From contig CAMVCB010000003.1 in the NCBI GenBank assembly GCA_947165895.1, positions 1-64,000 of the forward strand: a DNA stretch of 64,000 nt. The letters are read 5' to 3'. Under the pieces are notes generated by a model. The model had not been told where the DNA came from. It made no database searches and saw nothing but the letters and a program-made list of their open reading frames with translations. Position 1 is the first letter of the stretch; each line of letters opens with the position of its first letter. This DNA comes from an uncultured Treponema sp. Its GTDB lineage: Bacteria; Spirochaetota; Spirochaetia; Treponematales; Treponemataceae. The position numbers and the translations under genes were made by a program. Below, piece after piece: positions 1-6,903 of the stretch.

Positions 1-52
1 TTTACTCATATTTCTAACCTCCAAAAGTGTCCAACTTTTGGGGTTCAGTTCA
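1..52 (-). mobile_element. End of an IS3-family-like (IS150 group) element, truncated by the window edge
   Basis: Read on the minus strand from base 52, the sequence starts TGAACTGAACCCC followed by AAAAGTTGGACAC. This resembles the terminal repeat of IS150-group IS3 elements. It is followed by an AGG-type ribosome site and, at bases 9-1, ATG AGT AAA (Met-Ser-Lys), the likely first codons of an OrfA transposase running off the left edge. A perfect 8-bp hairpin (21-28 with 34-41) sits inside the end. Only about 50 bp are visible, so the family call rests on the terminal sequence and the promptly following start codon. The transposase itself cannot be seen. Confidence 0.5.
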
Positions 53-131
53 TTTGCGCACTTCCGCTTTCGCTCCATTCCTCCGCTTCGCTCCGGAACG
101 GCTCCGCCGCCGCTCCTATCCTTAGCGCAAA
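53..131. repeat. GC-rich intergenic repeat
   Basis: This GC-rich block, bounded by TTTGCGC and GCGCAAA, contains a stretch whose reverse complement (GGAATGGAGCGAAAGCGGAAG, one mismatch) recurs between araB and araA near 43490-43512. The match marks a dispersed, non-coding repeat family. No ORF with a ribosome site is visible. Confidence 0.5.
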
Positions 132-156
132 AATTCCTCACTTTTTTCAAAAAAAT

Positions 157-209
157 CTCCAAAACATTGCCGGAATTTGCAATTTAAAGTCCATATTAAG
201 GTATGGAGA
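157..209 (+). repeat. Leader sequence shared with the second Rpn gene (copy A)
   Basis: About 52 bp, including CAAAACATTGCCGGAATT, align nearly base for base with the segment before the Rpn gene at 24370. The shared part ends well before the start codon, 116 bases away here. It marks either a common regulatory leader or the boundary of duplicated units. Confidence 0.6.
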
Positions 210-210
210 C

Positions 211-305
211 GTGATAAAAATTACTTCCCTGTAATTTTTATCACTTCAGTTCTGCCTTCGGCAGAACTGAAAATATCGTGCATCCATGCACGTCCGCTAA
301 CGCGG
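211..305. repeat. String of four consecutive hairpins
   Basis: Four inverted repeats stand head to tail: 14-bp perfect arms at 211-224/231-244; 11-bp perfect arms with a TTC loop at 246-256/260-270; 7-bp arms at 277-283/286-292; and CCGC-TAAC-GCGG at 294-305. The last ends 8 bases before the ribosome site of the nuclease gene. They could act as a terminator or RNA-stability block, or be REP-like insertions. Confidence 0.6.
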
Positions 306-325
306 TGTTCTTATAGGAGGATTTC

Positions 326-1237
326 ATGAAAGAAAACAGGGAAATTAAATCAGGGGTATTTGCAGACCTTTTCGGAGATGATGAAAAAGTTGGAAAGAAA
401 AACTTTCTTTCACTTTACAATGCAATTCACGATACAAATCTAAAATTAGAAGATACCGTCATTGAACAAAAGAAGATACCCCAGGCAGTTTACAAAACCT
501 TTTACAATGACGTAAGCATGCTTATAAACGGCAGATTAATCGTCCTTATTGAACATCAGAGCACACCTAACAAAAATATGCCGCTGCGCTGTCTTGAATA
601 TTACGTGCACCTGCTTTATGGAATTGTTCCGGCAAAAGCACGCTATAAAGAAAGCCTTTATAAAATTCCGACTCCTGAATTTTATGTATTTTACAATGGA
701 GAAAAACAAGTCGAAAAAGAATGTGTCATGAAGCTCTCAGAAGCTTTTCTGGAAAGTCAGGAAGAGCCGGCATGTGAAGTAAAAGTAAAGTTTACGAATA
801 TCCGCGGCAAGGTAGGCGAAAACTTGCCCGTAGTTCAGAAGTGTGATATTCTGAAGCAGTACTGCGAGTTCATGGAAATTGTTTTCCGCCGTCAGGCAGA
901 ACTTAAAGAACAGCCGACAAACGAAGAAATGCAGGGCTGCTACGAAAAAGCAATTAACGAAGCAATTTCAAAAGATATACTTGCAGATTATCTTTCCCGA
1001 AAGGGCACGGAGGTTAGAAATATGTTCTTTGGAGAATACGATTACGATCTGGACATGCAGGTAAAAGCCGAAGAAGCCCGCGAGGAAGGCCTTGCAGAAG
1101 GCCAGCAGCAGAAAGCGATTGAAGCTGCAAAAAATATGCTTAAGAAAAATTACCCGACATCTGATATTTCAGAAATTACAGGACTTCCACTCGATCAAGT
1201 GTTGGAAATGCAGAAGCAGATTTCAGTAACAGCTTAG
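326..1237 (+). CDS. Rpn-family PD-(D/E)XK nuclease / putative transposase
   Basis: This 303-residue protein belongs to the Rpn (recombination-promoting nuclease, Transposase_31/PDDEXK_2) family, whose E. coli members nick DNA and stimulate RecA-independent recombination. The putative active site is Asp62 with Glu76-His-Gln78 in a hydrophobic strand (LIVLIEHQ), the E-x-Q form of the PD-(D/E)XK motif. The C-terminus has the family's EEGLAEG...KAIEAAKNML segment and a short helix-turn-helix-like tail (ISEITGLPLDQV). It starts at ATG after TAGGAGG (314-320). A relative with the same tail lies at 24370. It stands alone between repeats in an accessory region. Its role in this organism is unknown; the family assignment is firm. 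Confidence 0.85.
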   Translation: MKENREIKSGVFADLFGDDEKVGKKNFLSLYNAIHDTNLKLEDTVIEQKKIPQAVYKTFYNDVSMLINGRLIVLIEHQSTPNKNMPLRCLEYYVHLLYGIVPAKARYKESLYKIPTPEFYVFYNGEKQVEKECVMKLSEAFLESQEEPACEVKVKFTNIRGKVGENLPVVQKCDILKQYCEFMEIVFRRQAELKEQPTNEEMQGCYEKAINEAISKDILADYLSRKGTEVRNMFFGEYDYDLDMQVKAEEAREEGLAEGQQQKAIEAAKNMLKKNYPTSDISEITGLPLDQVLEMQKQISVTA

Positions 1238-1296
1238 GGGCATAAATTCCTCACAGAGGGCACAGAGCCCACGGAGTTTTTGAAACGGGCATCGCT

Positions 1297-1407
1297 TTGA
1301 AAATGTGGCGTAAATCCGCAAAACTGGTGCCTCAAGTTTTTTAGCAAAGTGTAGGCGGAGATTGCCACACGGATTCGAACCAGCTAACGCTGGTTCTGGT
1401 TAGAATT
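1297..1407. repeat. 111-bp structured repeat, copy 1
   Basis: This is a near-identical direct repeat of 1832-1941, with differences only in the middle and one indel. It can fold with an outer stem TGTGGC/GCCACA, inner TCCGC/GCGGA, a small AAACT/AGTTT hairpin, and a terminal 8-bp hairpin GAACCAGC-TAAC-GCTGGTTC. It lies downstream of the Rpn gene and upstream of the toxin-like module. Confidence 0.75.
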
Positions 1408-1423
1408 CATGAGATTTATTAGA

Positions 1424-1452
1424 TTGTAAATTATCCGTAAATAATGTATAGT
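1424..1452 (+). promoter_or_regulatory. Promoter of the toxin-like small mRNA
   Basis: TTGTAA (1424-1429), a 17-bp spacer and TATAGT (1447-1452) form a good sigma-70-type promoter. The expected start is about 1459, exactly where the 5' inverted repeat of the module begins. Confidence 0.65.
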
Positions 1453-1540
1453 ATATTAATTGGCATTCGCAGTTAATGGCGGTCTTGCTTCCTAAATTCG
1501 ACTGCCCGCAAGGGTAGATTACTATTTCAGGAGGCAGCTA

Positions 1541-1651
1541 TTGAGTCTATATGAACTGCTCGATCTGGTACTTCGTGCCATCGGGCTTCTCATTGACTTT
1601 ATTACGCGCCTTCGTCGCAGACGGAAAAAAGGTAAACGAATAAAAAAATAG
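1541..1651 (+). CDS. 36-residue hydrophobic/basic peptide, candidate type I toxin
   Basis: TTG start at 1541, preceded at 6 nt by a perfect AGGAGG (1529-1534). The peptide begins (Met)-SLYELLDLVLRAIGLLIDF, one amphipathic or membrane-spanning helix, and ends in a strongly basic tail (TRLRRRRKKGKRIKK). Length, one helix, basic tail and a Met-Ser-x-Tyr-Glu start resemble TxpA/Fst-like type I toxins of Gram-positive bacteria. This is similarity of design seen by eye, not proven homology. The ribosome site can pair over 7 bases (one G-U) with GCTTCCT at 1487-1493, so translation may be masked. The ORF lies inside a module with convergent promoters and an apparent antisense RNA. The alternative is a chance ORF in a structured non-coding RNA, but the ribosome site argues against that. 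Confidence 0.55.
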   Translation: MSLYELLDLVLRAIGLLIDFITRLRRRRKKGKRIKK

Positions 1652-1743
1652 CCCGCCGAGTGTTGACACCACTATAGACGGGCTTTGTCCTAAAAGGACA
1701 TCAAAATCTACAGAGGCAAGACGCTTAATTGCGAATGCCTTTC
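1641..1743 (-). ncRNA. Candidate antisense RNA (antitoxin) overlapping the 3' end of the peptide mRNA
   Basis: A minus-strand promoter starts transcription near 1743. A minus-strand terminator follows about 60-100 nt later: stem GCCCG...CGGGC (1651-1683) followed by TATTTTTTTATT. The resulting RNA of about 100 nt would be fully complementary to the 3' part of the peptide mRNA, as in txpA/RatA-type systems. It also contains the hairpin TGTCC-TAAAA-GGACA. Predicted from sequence only. Confidence 0.5.
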
Positions 1744-1749
1744 TTATTT

Positions 1750-1778
1750 AATATAAAACACATACCTGTTTTTTTCAA
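1750..1778 (-). promoter_or_regulatory. Promoter of the candidate antisense RNA
   Basis: On the minus strand TTGAAA (1778-1773), a 17-bp spacer and TATATT (1755-1750). The predicted start is about 1743, at the outer edge of the 3' inverted repeat. Confidence 0.65.
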
Positions 1779-1831
1779 GTAATTTCTAATGCCTTTATTA
1801 TTCGGCAATTCAATGCTATTAGAATTTTGGA

Positions 1832-1941
1832 TTGAAAATGTGGCGTAAATCCGCAAAACTGGTGCCTCAAGTTTTTTAGCGAACAGAGGCGGATGGTGTC
1901 ACACGGATTCGAACCAGCTAACGCTGGTTCTGGTTAGAATT
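1832..1941. repeat. 110-bp structured repeat, copy 2
   Basis: This is the second copy of the repeat at 1297-1407. Its outer stem is partly weakened (TGTG/CACA with G-U pairs), but the GAACCAGC-TAAC-GCTGGTTC hairpin is intact. It lies just downstream of the stop codon of the minus-strand lipoprotein gene and may serve as its 3' processing or termination site. Confidence 0.75.
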
Positions 1942-1962
1942 TGTGGGTGGCACGAAGCACTT

Positions 1963-4770
1963 TTACTCTCTTACTGGCACCCATTTATATGTAGTTCCAT
2001 TTTTATAAAACTGAGCAGGAGTAAATTCTCTGTCAGCAGCTTTGCACTCGTAGTCTACAAGAAACCAATTATCTGTTGTAGGATCTGATATACAGTATGC
2101 ATCTACAGCTACTGTTTCTCCTTCAGGGCATAACACAAGCTTCACATCGGTAGCTTTATAACTAGCAAATGTAGTATCCTTGAATGATTCCATCTTATAA
2201 AGATGAATATAGGCAAGATTCGTACAATTGAGGAAATCACCGTAACCAAAGTCAGTGTCACTTGTTGTTCCAAGATAAATCTCATACAGTTTAGTGCAGT
2301 CACTAAATGTATTATTACCAAGAGAAGTATTGCTGACATTGCTGATATCCAGTGAAACTTTTGTCGCACTTGTATTTTTAAGGGCTGAATTAAGTGCTGC
2401 ATAATCAACTTCGCCGCCGGTGCAGACAACTTTTAGAACGCTGGCGCTGGCTGGTAAACCTGTAATAACGCTTGCCAGATTTTCTGCTGATACACTGTAA
2501 CTTACACCAAGTTTTCCTTCAGAATCAATTGTCCAGGTTCCCGAATCACCTGTCTTCGGTGTAATCGCAAATTTCTGGTATTCGGAAGCCAGCAAGCCTG
2601 TGGTATTCTCTGCCAAAATCTGCTTACCGGATTCATAAGTACTTGGAGTAATTTTTGCAACTGGTGCTTCAGCGGTAAGTTGACTATCAATTGTGATGTA
2701 CTCAGTTTCTGCGTCGTTTTTTAAATATACATCTTGCTTTCCATCTGCACCTGCCGGAATAAAGGCTCCTCCATCCATATGCAAATACGACCTGCTTCCT
2801 GCATATGAATAACAGTAAACTGCACCACCATTTTCAGATGCTGTGTTATCCTTGATATTAAAGTTGTCATAAAGGAAAGCAAAGCATCCATAGTCAATAT
2901 AAATACCACCACCAGAAACCGCTGAATTGTTATTAATTGAACCAGACTTCATATATATACCAGCTGAAGTTTGAGAATAGACACCTCCACCCTCTTTTGC
3001 AGTATTGTGGTTTATGCTGCCAGTCCATTCTGCTTCTGTTAATGGCTCTTTATTCTTATATCCCAGATATACATAAGAACCTTCAGAGAAAATTCCACCA
3101 CCACTATACTTTGAATTTCCATTATTTTTTATAACTGCTTCACCATAAATATATACAGTTCCATAACGGCTGTAGATACCACCACCTCTACCAGATTTTT
3201 CTACATTCGCATTACTGCTTATTTCACCGCCTTCCATATATAAAATACAGTTTTTATTATAAGAGTTTATACCATTAAGATAAATTCCGCCGCCATAAAG
3301 AGCATAGTCGTCTGTAGAATATTCATTTTGCGTAATTGTTACATATTTTTTTACAGTGAGGGTAGATTGATTACAGTAAACTCCAAATCCAGATGTACCC
3401 TTATTTTCTGTAATACTAACAGCACCTTCCGGTGTACCATCTCCAAGCGTTACTTCTGCACCTGTTTCAATATTAATTCCGCCACCTTTTCCCTTACAGT
3501 ATCCACCGGTAATCGTAAGCTTTTTAATTGTAACAGGAACTGCGGTTTTTATGTTAAGTACGGTATTATCAGTACCGGCTTCTGTAAATGCTCCATCCAG
3601 TTTGGCATCCGCAGTATCACCCATAATCGTAAGCGAGTTTGCGTTGTAAGTTCCGCCGCTTTTTTTGAGGGTGTCGGGAATGGTCTGAGTTCCAGTTAAA
3701 GTTCCCTTAATTATAATCGTGTAGTCTTTAGACGAATTATTGAGCTTTTTAATGGCATCTTCAAAACTAGTAAGGGGATTGAACCAGCTTCCGGTTTTAA
3801 GAGAAGCTGGAGCACTGGCAGGATCGGTAACATAAATTTCATCAAGGGCAAAGCCGTCTACCATTGCCTTTGTAATGCGGCAGGTTGTTGTCTTTGAAGT
3901 GCCTGTGCCAGTTGTTACAAACCAGGGCTCGCTTCCGTTCTGTACCCAGGTGTTTGTTTTCATACCGGAAATGACATTAATACCAGTATCATTAAACTTA
4001 TAAAGAAGCTCATCATTACTGCTGTAAAAGGAAAAATCAGCTGAATAGGCATCGGCATCAACATCACTTTTTGTTACTGTGATTTTATTTGATGACACTG
4101 TAAATTTCTTTGGACCTCCATCATCATCAAAAATCAGATTGTCATCAAGCTTTACAATACAATAAGAAATTCCACTTTCTGCAACGTCAATTTCAAGTTC
4201 AATACTGCCGTTGCCAGACGAAGAAAGAACCTTAAGGATGAGCTCGGGAACCGTAACAACCGGATTCTCGCTGCTGATTGTAAAAGATTCGCTTTCGCCG
4301 GAAAAAAGTGTCACATCACCACTTAGAATTTTGGCTTCAACAGTACAGATCATAGCTTCAGACTGCACGGGAATTGAAACAGTATAAGATTTTTTATCGT
4401 CAGAAATATTTCCAGGGAAGAAGCTGCTTCCGCATTTTGCAGTTATTGTATAGGTAAGGCTTGTGTCTGTCGTCGAAACTGCAGGAAAAGCTGATCGGGA
4501 TGAATTTTCTCCACCTGCAGGCTCTATGAAAGACTGGACAACTTCTTCAGGATAAGCACCAGAAGGAGCAAAAGTTCCTGAAAGCGTTACATATTCTGCC
4601 TGGCCGGAAAGCCTGTCTGCTTTTGAAGCTGAAGTTTCTGTTGAAGCAGACTCTGAATTATTTGCGCAGATTGGTTCAAGAATGTTTGAACCGTTAAAAT
4701 TATCGCAGGAAGTAAAAATAAGAGAGGATATGGCAAAAATTCTAACTAATCCATAAATAAACTTTCTCAT
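1963..4770 (-). CDS. Large surface lipoprotein with beta-helix repeats and a leucine-rich tail
   Basis: This 935-residue protein has a lipoprotein signal peptide (lipobox IFTSC, lipidated Cys22) and is probably displayed on the outer membrane. The N-terminal 330 residues look like low-complexity Ig/stalk sequence. From about 335 a probable parallel beta-helix begins. Between about 425 and 690 it carries six or more GGGI/GGGV/GGAV repeats of the Pmp/autotransporter type (for example KGGGINIETG, GGGIYSRYG, GGAVYCYS). The last 150 residues are a BspA-like leucine-rich segment (NTFSDCTKLYEIYLG, DFLNCTNLAYIHL). Families of this type act in adhesion or polymer binding; that role is inferred. The start ATG follows a weak AAAGGT site. 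A structured repeat follows the stop codon. It has no operon partner. Confidence 0.75.
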   Translation of the reverse strand: MRKFIYGLVRIFAISSLIFTSCDNFNGSNILEPICANNSESASTETSASKADRLSGQAEYVTLSGTFAPSGAYPEEVVQSFIEPAGGENSSRSAFPAVSTTDTSLTYTITAKCGSSFFPGNISDDKKSYTVSIPVQSEAMICTVEAKILSGDVTLFSGESESFTISSENPVVTVPELILKVLSSSGNGSIELEIDVAESGISYCIVKLDDNLIFDDDGGPKKFTVSSNKITVTKSDVDADAYSADFSFYSSNDELLYKFNDTGINVISGMKTNTWVQNGSEPWFVTTGTGTSKTTTCRITKAMVDGFALDEIYVTDPASAPASLKTGSWFNPLTSFEDAIKKLNNSSKDYTIIIKGTLTGTQTIPDTLKKSGGTYNANSLTIMGDTADAKLDGAFTEAGTDNTVLNIKTAVPVTIKKLTITGGYCKGKGGGINIETGAEVTLGDGTPEGAVSITENKGTSGFGVYCNQSTLTVKKYVTITQNEYSTDDYALYGGGIYLNGINSYNKNCILYMEGGEISSNANVEKSGRGGGIYSRYGTVYIYGEAVIKNNGNSKYSGGGIFSEGSYVYLGYKNKEPLTEAEWTGSINHNTAKEGGGVYSQTSAGIYMKSGSINNNSAVSGGGIYIDYGCFAFLYDNFNIKDNTASENGGAVYCYSYAGSRSYLHMDGGAFIPAGADGKQDVYLKNDAETEYITIDSQLTAEAPVAKITPSTYESGKQILAENTTGLLASEYQKFAITPKTGDSGTWTIDSEGKLGVSYSVSAENLASVITGLPASASVLKVVCTGGEVDYAALNSALKNTSATKVSLDISNVSNTSLGNNTFSDCTKLYEIYLGTTSDTDFGYGDFLNCTNLAYIHLYKMESFKDTTFASYKATDVKLVLCPEGETVAVDAYCISDPTTDNWFLVDYECKAADREFTPAQFYKNGTTYKWVPVRE

Positions 4771-4896
4771 CAGCTTTTACCTTTTTTTTAATAGAAGATT
4801 AATAATATTTTATCACATTATACAGCTAATGTCTTGCCGTAAAAGGATTTGCAGATAAAAAAGCCGGACAGTCAGATGGAAATCACTGAATTTTAT

Positions 4897-4957
4897 TACC
4901 TATTGAATTAGTAGGTAGTATATGCTATATTATATATACCTATCTACCTTATAGGTA
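4897..4957 (+). promoter_or_regulatory. Promoter with two Rrf2-type operators ahead of the trans-sulfuration gene
   Basis: Two palindromes TACCTA-N9-TAGGTA lie at 4897-4917 and 4937-4957, centres 40 bp apart. The first contains the -35 hexamer TTGAAT (4903-4908), which is followed after 17 bp by TATATT (4926-4931). The second covers the region after the start site. The same layout recurs at 8545-8605. The Rrf2 regulator encoded at 9791 is the obvious candidate to bind both. Confidence 0.75.
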
Positions 4958-5009
4958 ATTAAAATATAGAATACTTTATCCTGTCATCTGGAATGGAGGA
5001 AGTTGAAAT

Positions 5010-6176
5010 ATGTCACTCAGCTTAGAATCAAAATGTCTGCATCTGGAAAATAAGTCAGACGAAAGGGATGACGGTAAGCCTGCCTGTAACCACTACGGCT
5101 CGGTAAGCTTTCCAATCTATCAGACTGCAACCTACGCTCATCCGGGGGCCGGCCAGAGCACCGGCTTTGACTACAGCCGGCTGCAGAACCCTACCCGTGA
5201 GCAGGTAGAAAAAGTGGTCTGCCAGCTGGAAGGGGGAATTGATGCCTTTGCCCTTTCAAGCGGAATGGCAGCCATCAGCCTTTTGATGGAGCTTTTTGCC
5301 CCGGGCGACCATATAATCGCGGACTGTGATTTATACGGCGGTTCCATAAGACTTTTTGACAATGTTTCATCCAAAAACGGCATTTCTTTTACCCGCGTAA
5401 ACTGCGCCACAGAAAATCTTGAAGCCCTGATAACAGAAAAAACAAGGGCAATCTACATTGAAACGCCGACAAATCCTATGATGAACGTAACAGACATTGC
5501 CGCCACAGCAGCCCTTGCAAAAAAGCACGGGCTTCTTCTGATTGTAGACAACACCTTTATGTCACCTTACTTTCAGAATCCCCTTGAACTTGGTGCTGAT
5601 ATCGTAATTCATTCGGGAACAAAATACCTTGCCGGCCACAACGACACTCTTGCGGGCTTTATCGTAACAAACCGGGCCGACATTCAGGAAAAGCTCCGCT
5701 TCCTAATAAAGACAACAGGAGCCGGGCTTGCTCCCTTTGACTGCTGGCTGCTTCTTCGCGGCATTAAAACCTTAGCGGTCCGTATGGAAAAGGCTCAGGA
5801 AAATGCTGAAAAAATCGCAGAATGGCTGAAAAAACAGAAGGCCGTCATCCGCGTAATCTATCCGGGATTAAAAGAGCATCCGGGCTACAAAATCATGAAA
5901 AAACAGGCCCGGGGCTTTGGTGCCATGCTGACCTTCCAGACTGATACGACGGAGCGGGCCCTTTCAATTTTGAGCAGAGTCCGCCTGATTCAGTATGCGG
6001 AAAGTCTTGGCGGAGTAGAAAGCTTAATCACCTACCCTACCACCCAGACCCACGCCGACGTGCCGGAAGAAATCCGTTTGAAAAACGGAATTACGCCGGC
6101 AACACTCAGACTTTCTGTCGGCATTGAAAATGCTGATGATTTGATTGCGGATTTACAGCAGGCTCTGAACGGCTAA
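5010..6176 (+). CDS. PLP-dependent trans-sulfuration enzyme (cystathionine gamma-synthase / gamma- or beta-lyase type)
   Basis: This 388-residue member of the Cys/Met metabolism PLP family has the PLP lysine in SGTKYLAGHND (Lys205), the phosphate-binding SSGMAA loop near residue 84 and the ETPTNP motif near 151. The family interconverts cysteine, homocysteine and cystathionine, or degrades methionine. Motifs alone do not separate gamma-synthase, lyase and sulfhydrylase. The ATG follows GGAGG at a normal distance. Its promoter carries two copies of the operator also found before the PatB-type lyase gene and next to the Rrf2 gene, so it probably belongs to a cysteine-responsive regulon. A short terminator follows it. 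Confidence 0.85.
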   Translation: MSLSLESKCLHLENKSDERDDGKPACNHYGSVSFPIYQTATYAHPGAGQSTGFDYSRLQNPTREQVEKVVCQLEGGIDAFALSSGMAAISLLMELFAPGDHIIADCDLYGGSIRLFDNVSSKNGISFTRVNCATENLEALITEKTRAIYIETPTNPMMNVTDIAATAALAKKHGLLLIVDNTFMSPYFQNPLELGADIVIHSGTKYLAGHNDTLAGFIVTNRADIQEKLRFLIKTTGAGLAPFDCWLLLRGIKTLAVRMEKAQENAEKIAEWLKKQKAVIRVIYPGLKEHPGYKIMKKQARGFGAMLTFQTDTTERALSILSRVRLIQYAESLGGVESLITYPTTQTHADVPEEIRLKNGITPATLRLSVGIENADDLIADLQQALNG

Positions 6177-6181
6177 TTAAC

Positions 6182-6206
6182 AGGGGCACTTTCGGCCCCC
6201 TTTTTC
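6182..6206 (+). terminator. Terminator after the trans-sulfuration gene
   Basis: GGGGC, a 7-nt loop and GCCCC are followed by CTTTTT, six bases past the stop codon. It separates this gene from the convergent ABC operon. Confidence 0.75.
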
Positions 6207-6903
6207 AGGCAATTTCTAAAATTGAATCGCAGTCTTTTAAGGCCTCTTTATCGTGGCTTATCAGGATAACGGTTTTTCCGCTGTCCGCTAAGCCACGGAA
6301 TATTTTTACAATCTGTTCTGTACGTTCAGCGTCAACTGATTCGGTAGGCTCATCTGCAAGAATGATCTGAGGGTCATTCATGAGGGCGCGGGCAATCAGA
6401 AGCCTGTGATTTTCGCCGCCGGAAAGCTGGCGGGGAAAGCTTTCTGCAAGGCCTGCGATTCCAAGGCTTTCCAGAATGGAAAGGGCGCGGACGGAAGGGT
6501 CACTGCCGGTATCAGGGACACTAGCTGCTGTAGAAACAGCACTTTCACTTTTCAGTGCCTCCTTCCTGCCGCCAAGATAAAATGGCAGCCTTACGTTATC
6601 AAGCACGGTAAGATTTTCAAGAAAGCTCTGCTCCTGGGAAATAAAACCGATGTTTTTATTGCGGAAGGCAGACAAGTCCTTATCATTCAGAGAAAGAATA
6701 TTTCTACCTTCAATTAAAATTTCCCCACTGTCAGCCTTCTGAAGTCCTGCAATCAGAGAAAGTAGTGTAGACTTTCCCGCTCCAGACTTTCCGCTTACAC
6801 CAAGGAAAGTTCCCTTTTTCACAGTCAGATTAAAATCCTTAAAAACTGTAATTTTTCCACGTGGAGTGGCAAAGCTTTTATTAAGATTTTTTATTTCAAT
6901 CAT
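6205..6903 (-). CDS. ABC transporter ATP-binding protein (MacB/LolD class)
   Basis: This 232-residue nucleotide-binding subunit has Walker A GKSGAGKST (38-46), signature LSGGE (160-164) and Walker B ILADEPT (181-187). It pairs with the FtsX-type permease encoded just upstream; the genes overlap by 4 bp (ATGA). MacB/LolD systems use ATP mechanically to move lipoproteins, peptides or other compounds across the periplasm rather than to import solutes. An odd Ser/Ala/Asp-rich stretch of about 22 residues (115-137) interrupts the helical domain. The operon start carries the same operators as the sulfur genes, so the transported compound may be sulfur-related. That is inference; the substrate is unknown. 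Confidence 0.9.
   Translation of the reverse strand: MIEIKNLNKSFATPRGKITVFKDFNLTVKKGTFLGVSGKSGAGKSTLLSLIAGLQKADSGEILIEGRNILSLNDKDLSAFRNKNIGFISQEQSFLENLTVLDNVRLPFYLGGRKEALKSESAVSTAASVPDTGSDPSVRALSILESLGIAGLAESFPRQLSGGENHRLLIARALMNDPQIILADEPTESVDAERTEQIVKIFRGLADSGKTVILISHDKEALKDCDSILEIA

Larger units (their letters stand above)
1459..1743. other. Inverted-repeat-bounded convergent module (candidate type I toxin-antitoxin locus)
   Basis: The first and last roughly 30 bases are imperfect inverted repeats (GGCATTCGCA...TCTTGC). The two substitutions within the aligned blocks give G-U pairs in RNA, so a sense transcript can close on itself, 5' end to 3' end. Sense and antisense transcripts would begin with almost the same 29 nt. 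The two copies of a 111-bp structured repeat lie about 50 bp before and 90 bp after it. Confidence 0.55.

Noticed and set aside
1368..1400. GGATTCGAACC in the 111-bp repeats, the reverse complement of a tRNA T-loop
   Set aside because: No acceptor, D or anticodon arms can be built around it on the minus strand and the T-stem does not pair; the bases are better explained by the GAACCAGC hairpin.
1459..1743. Module considered as retron RNA, tmRNA, 6S RNA or RNase P RNA because its ends pair
   Set aside because: No reverse transcriptase is nearby, no tRNA-like end, no conserved RNase P or 6S core; the ORF with ribosome site and the antisense promoter fit another explanation.
4918..5009. Riboswitch or T-box before the trans-sulfuration gene
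   Set aside because: Leader is only about 70 nt, filled by the second operator and the ribosome site, with no terminator hairpin or T-box sequence.
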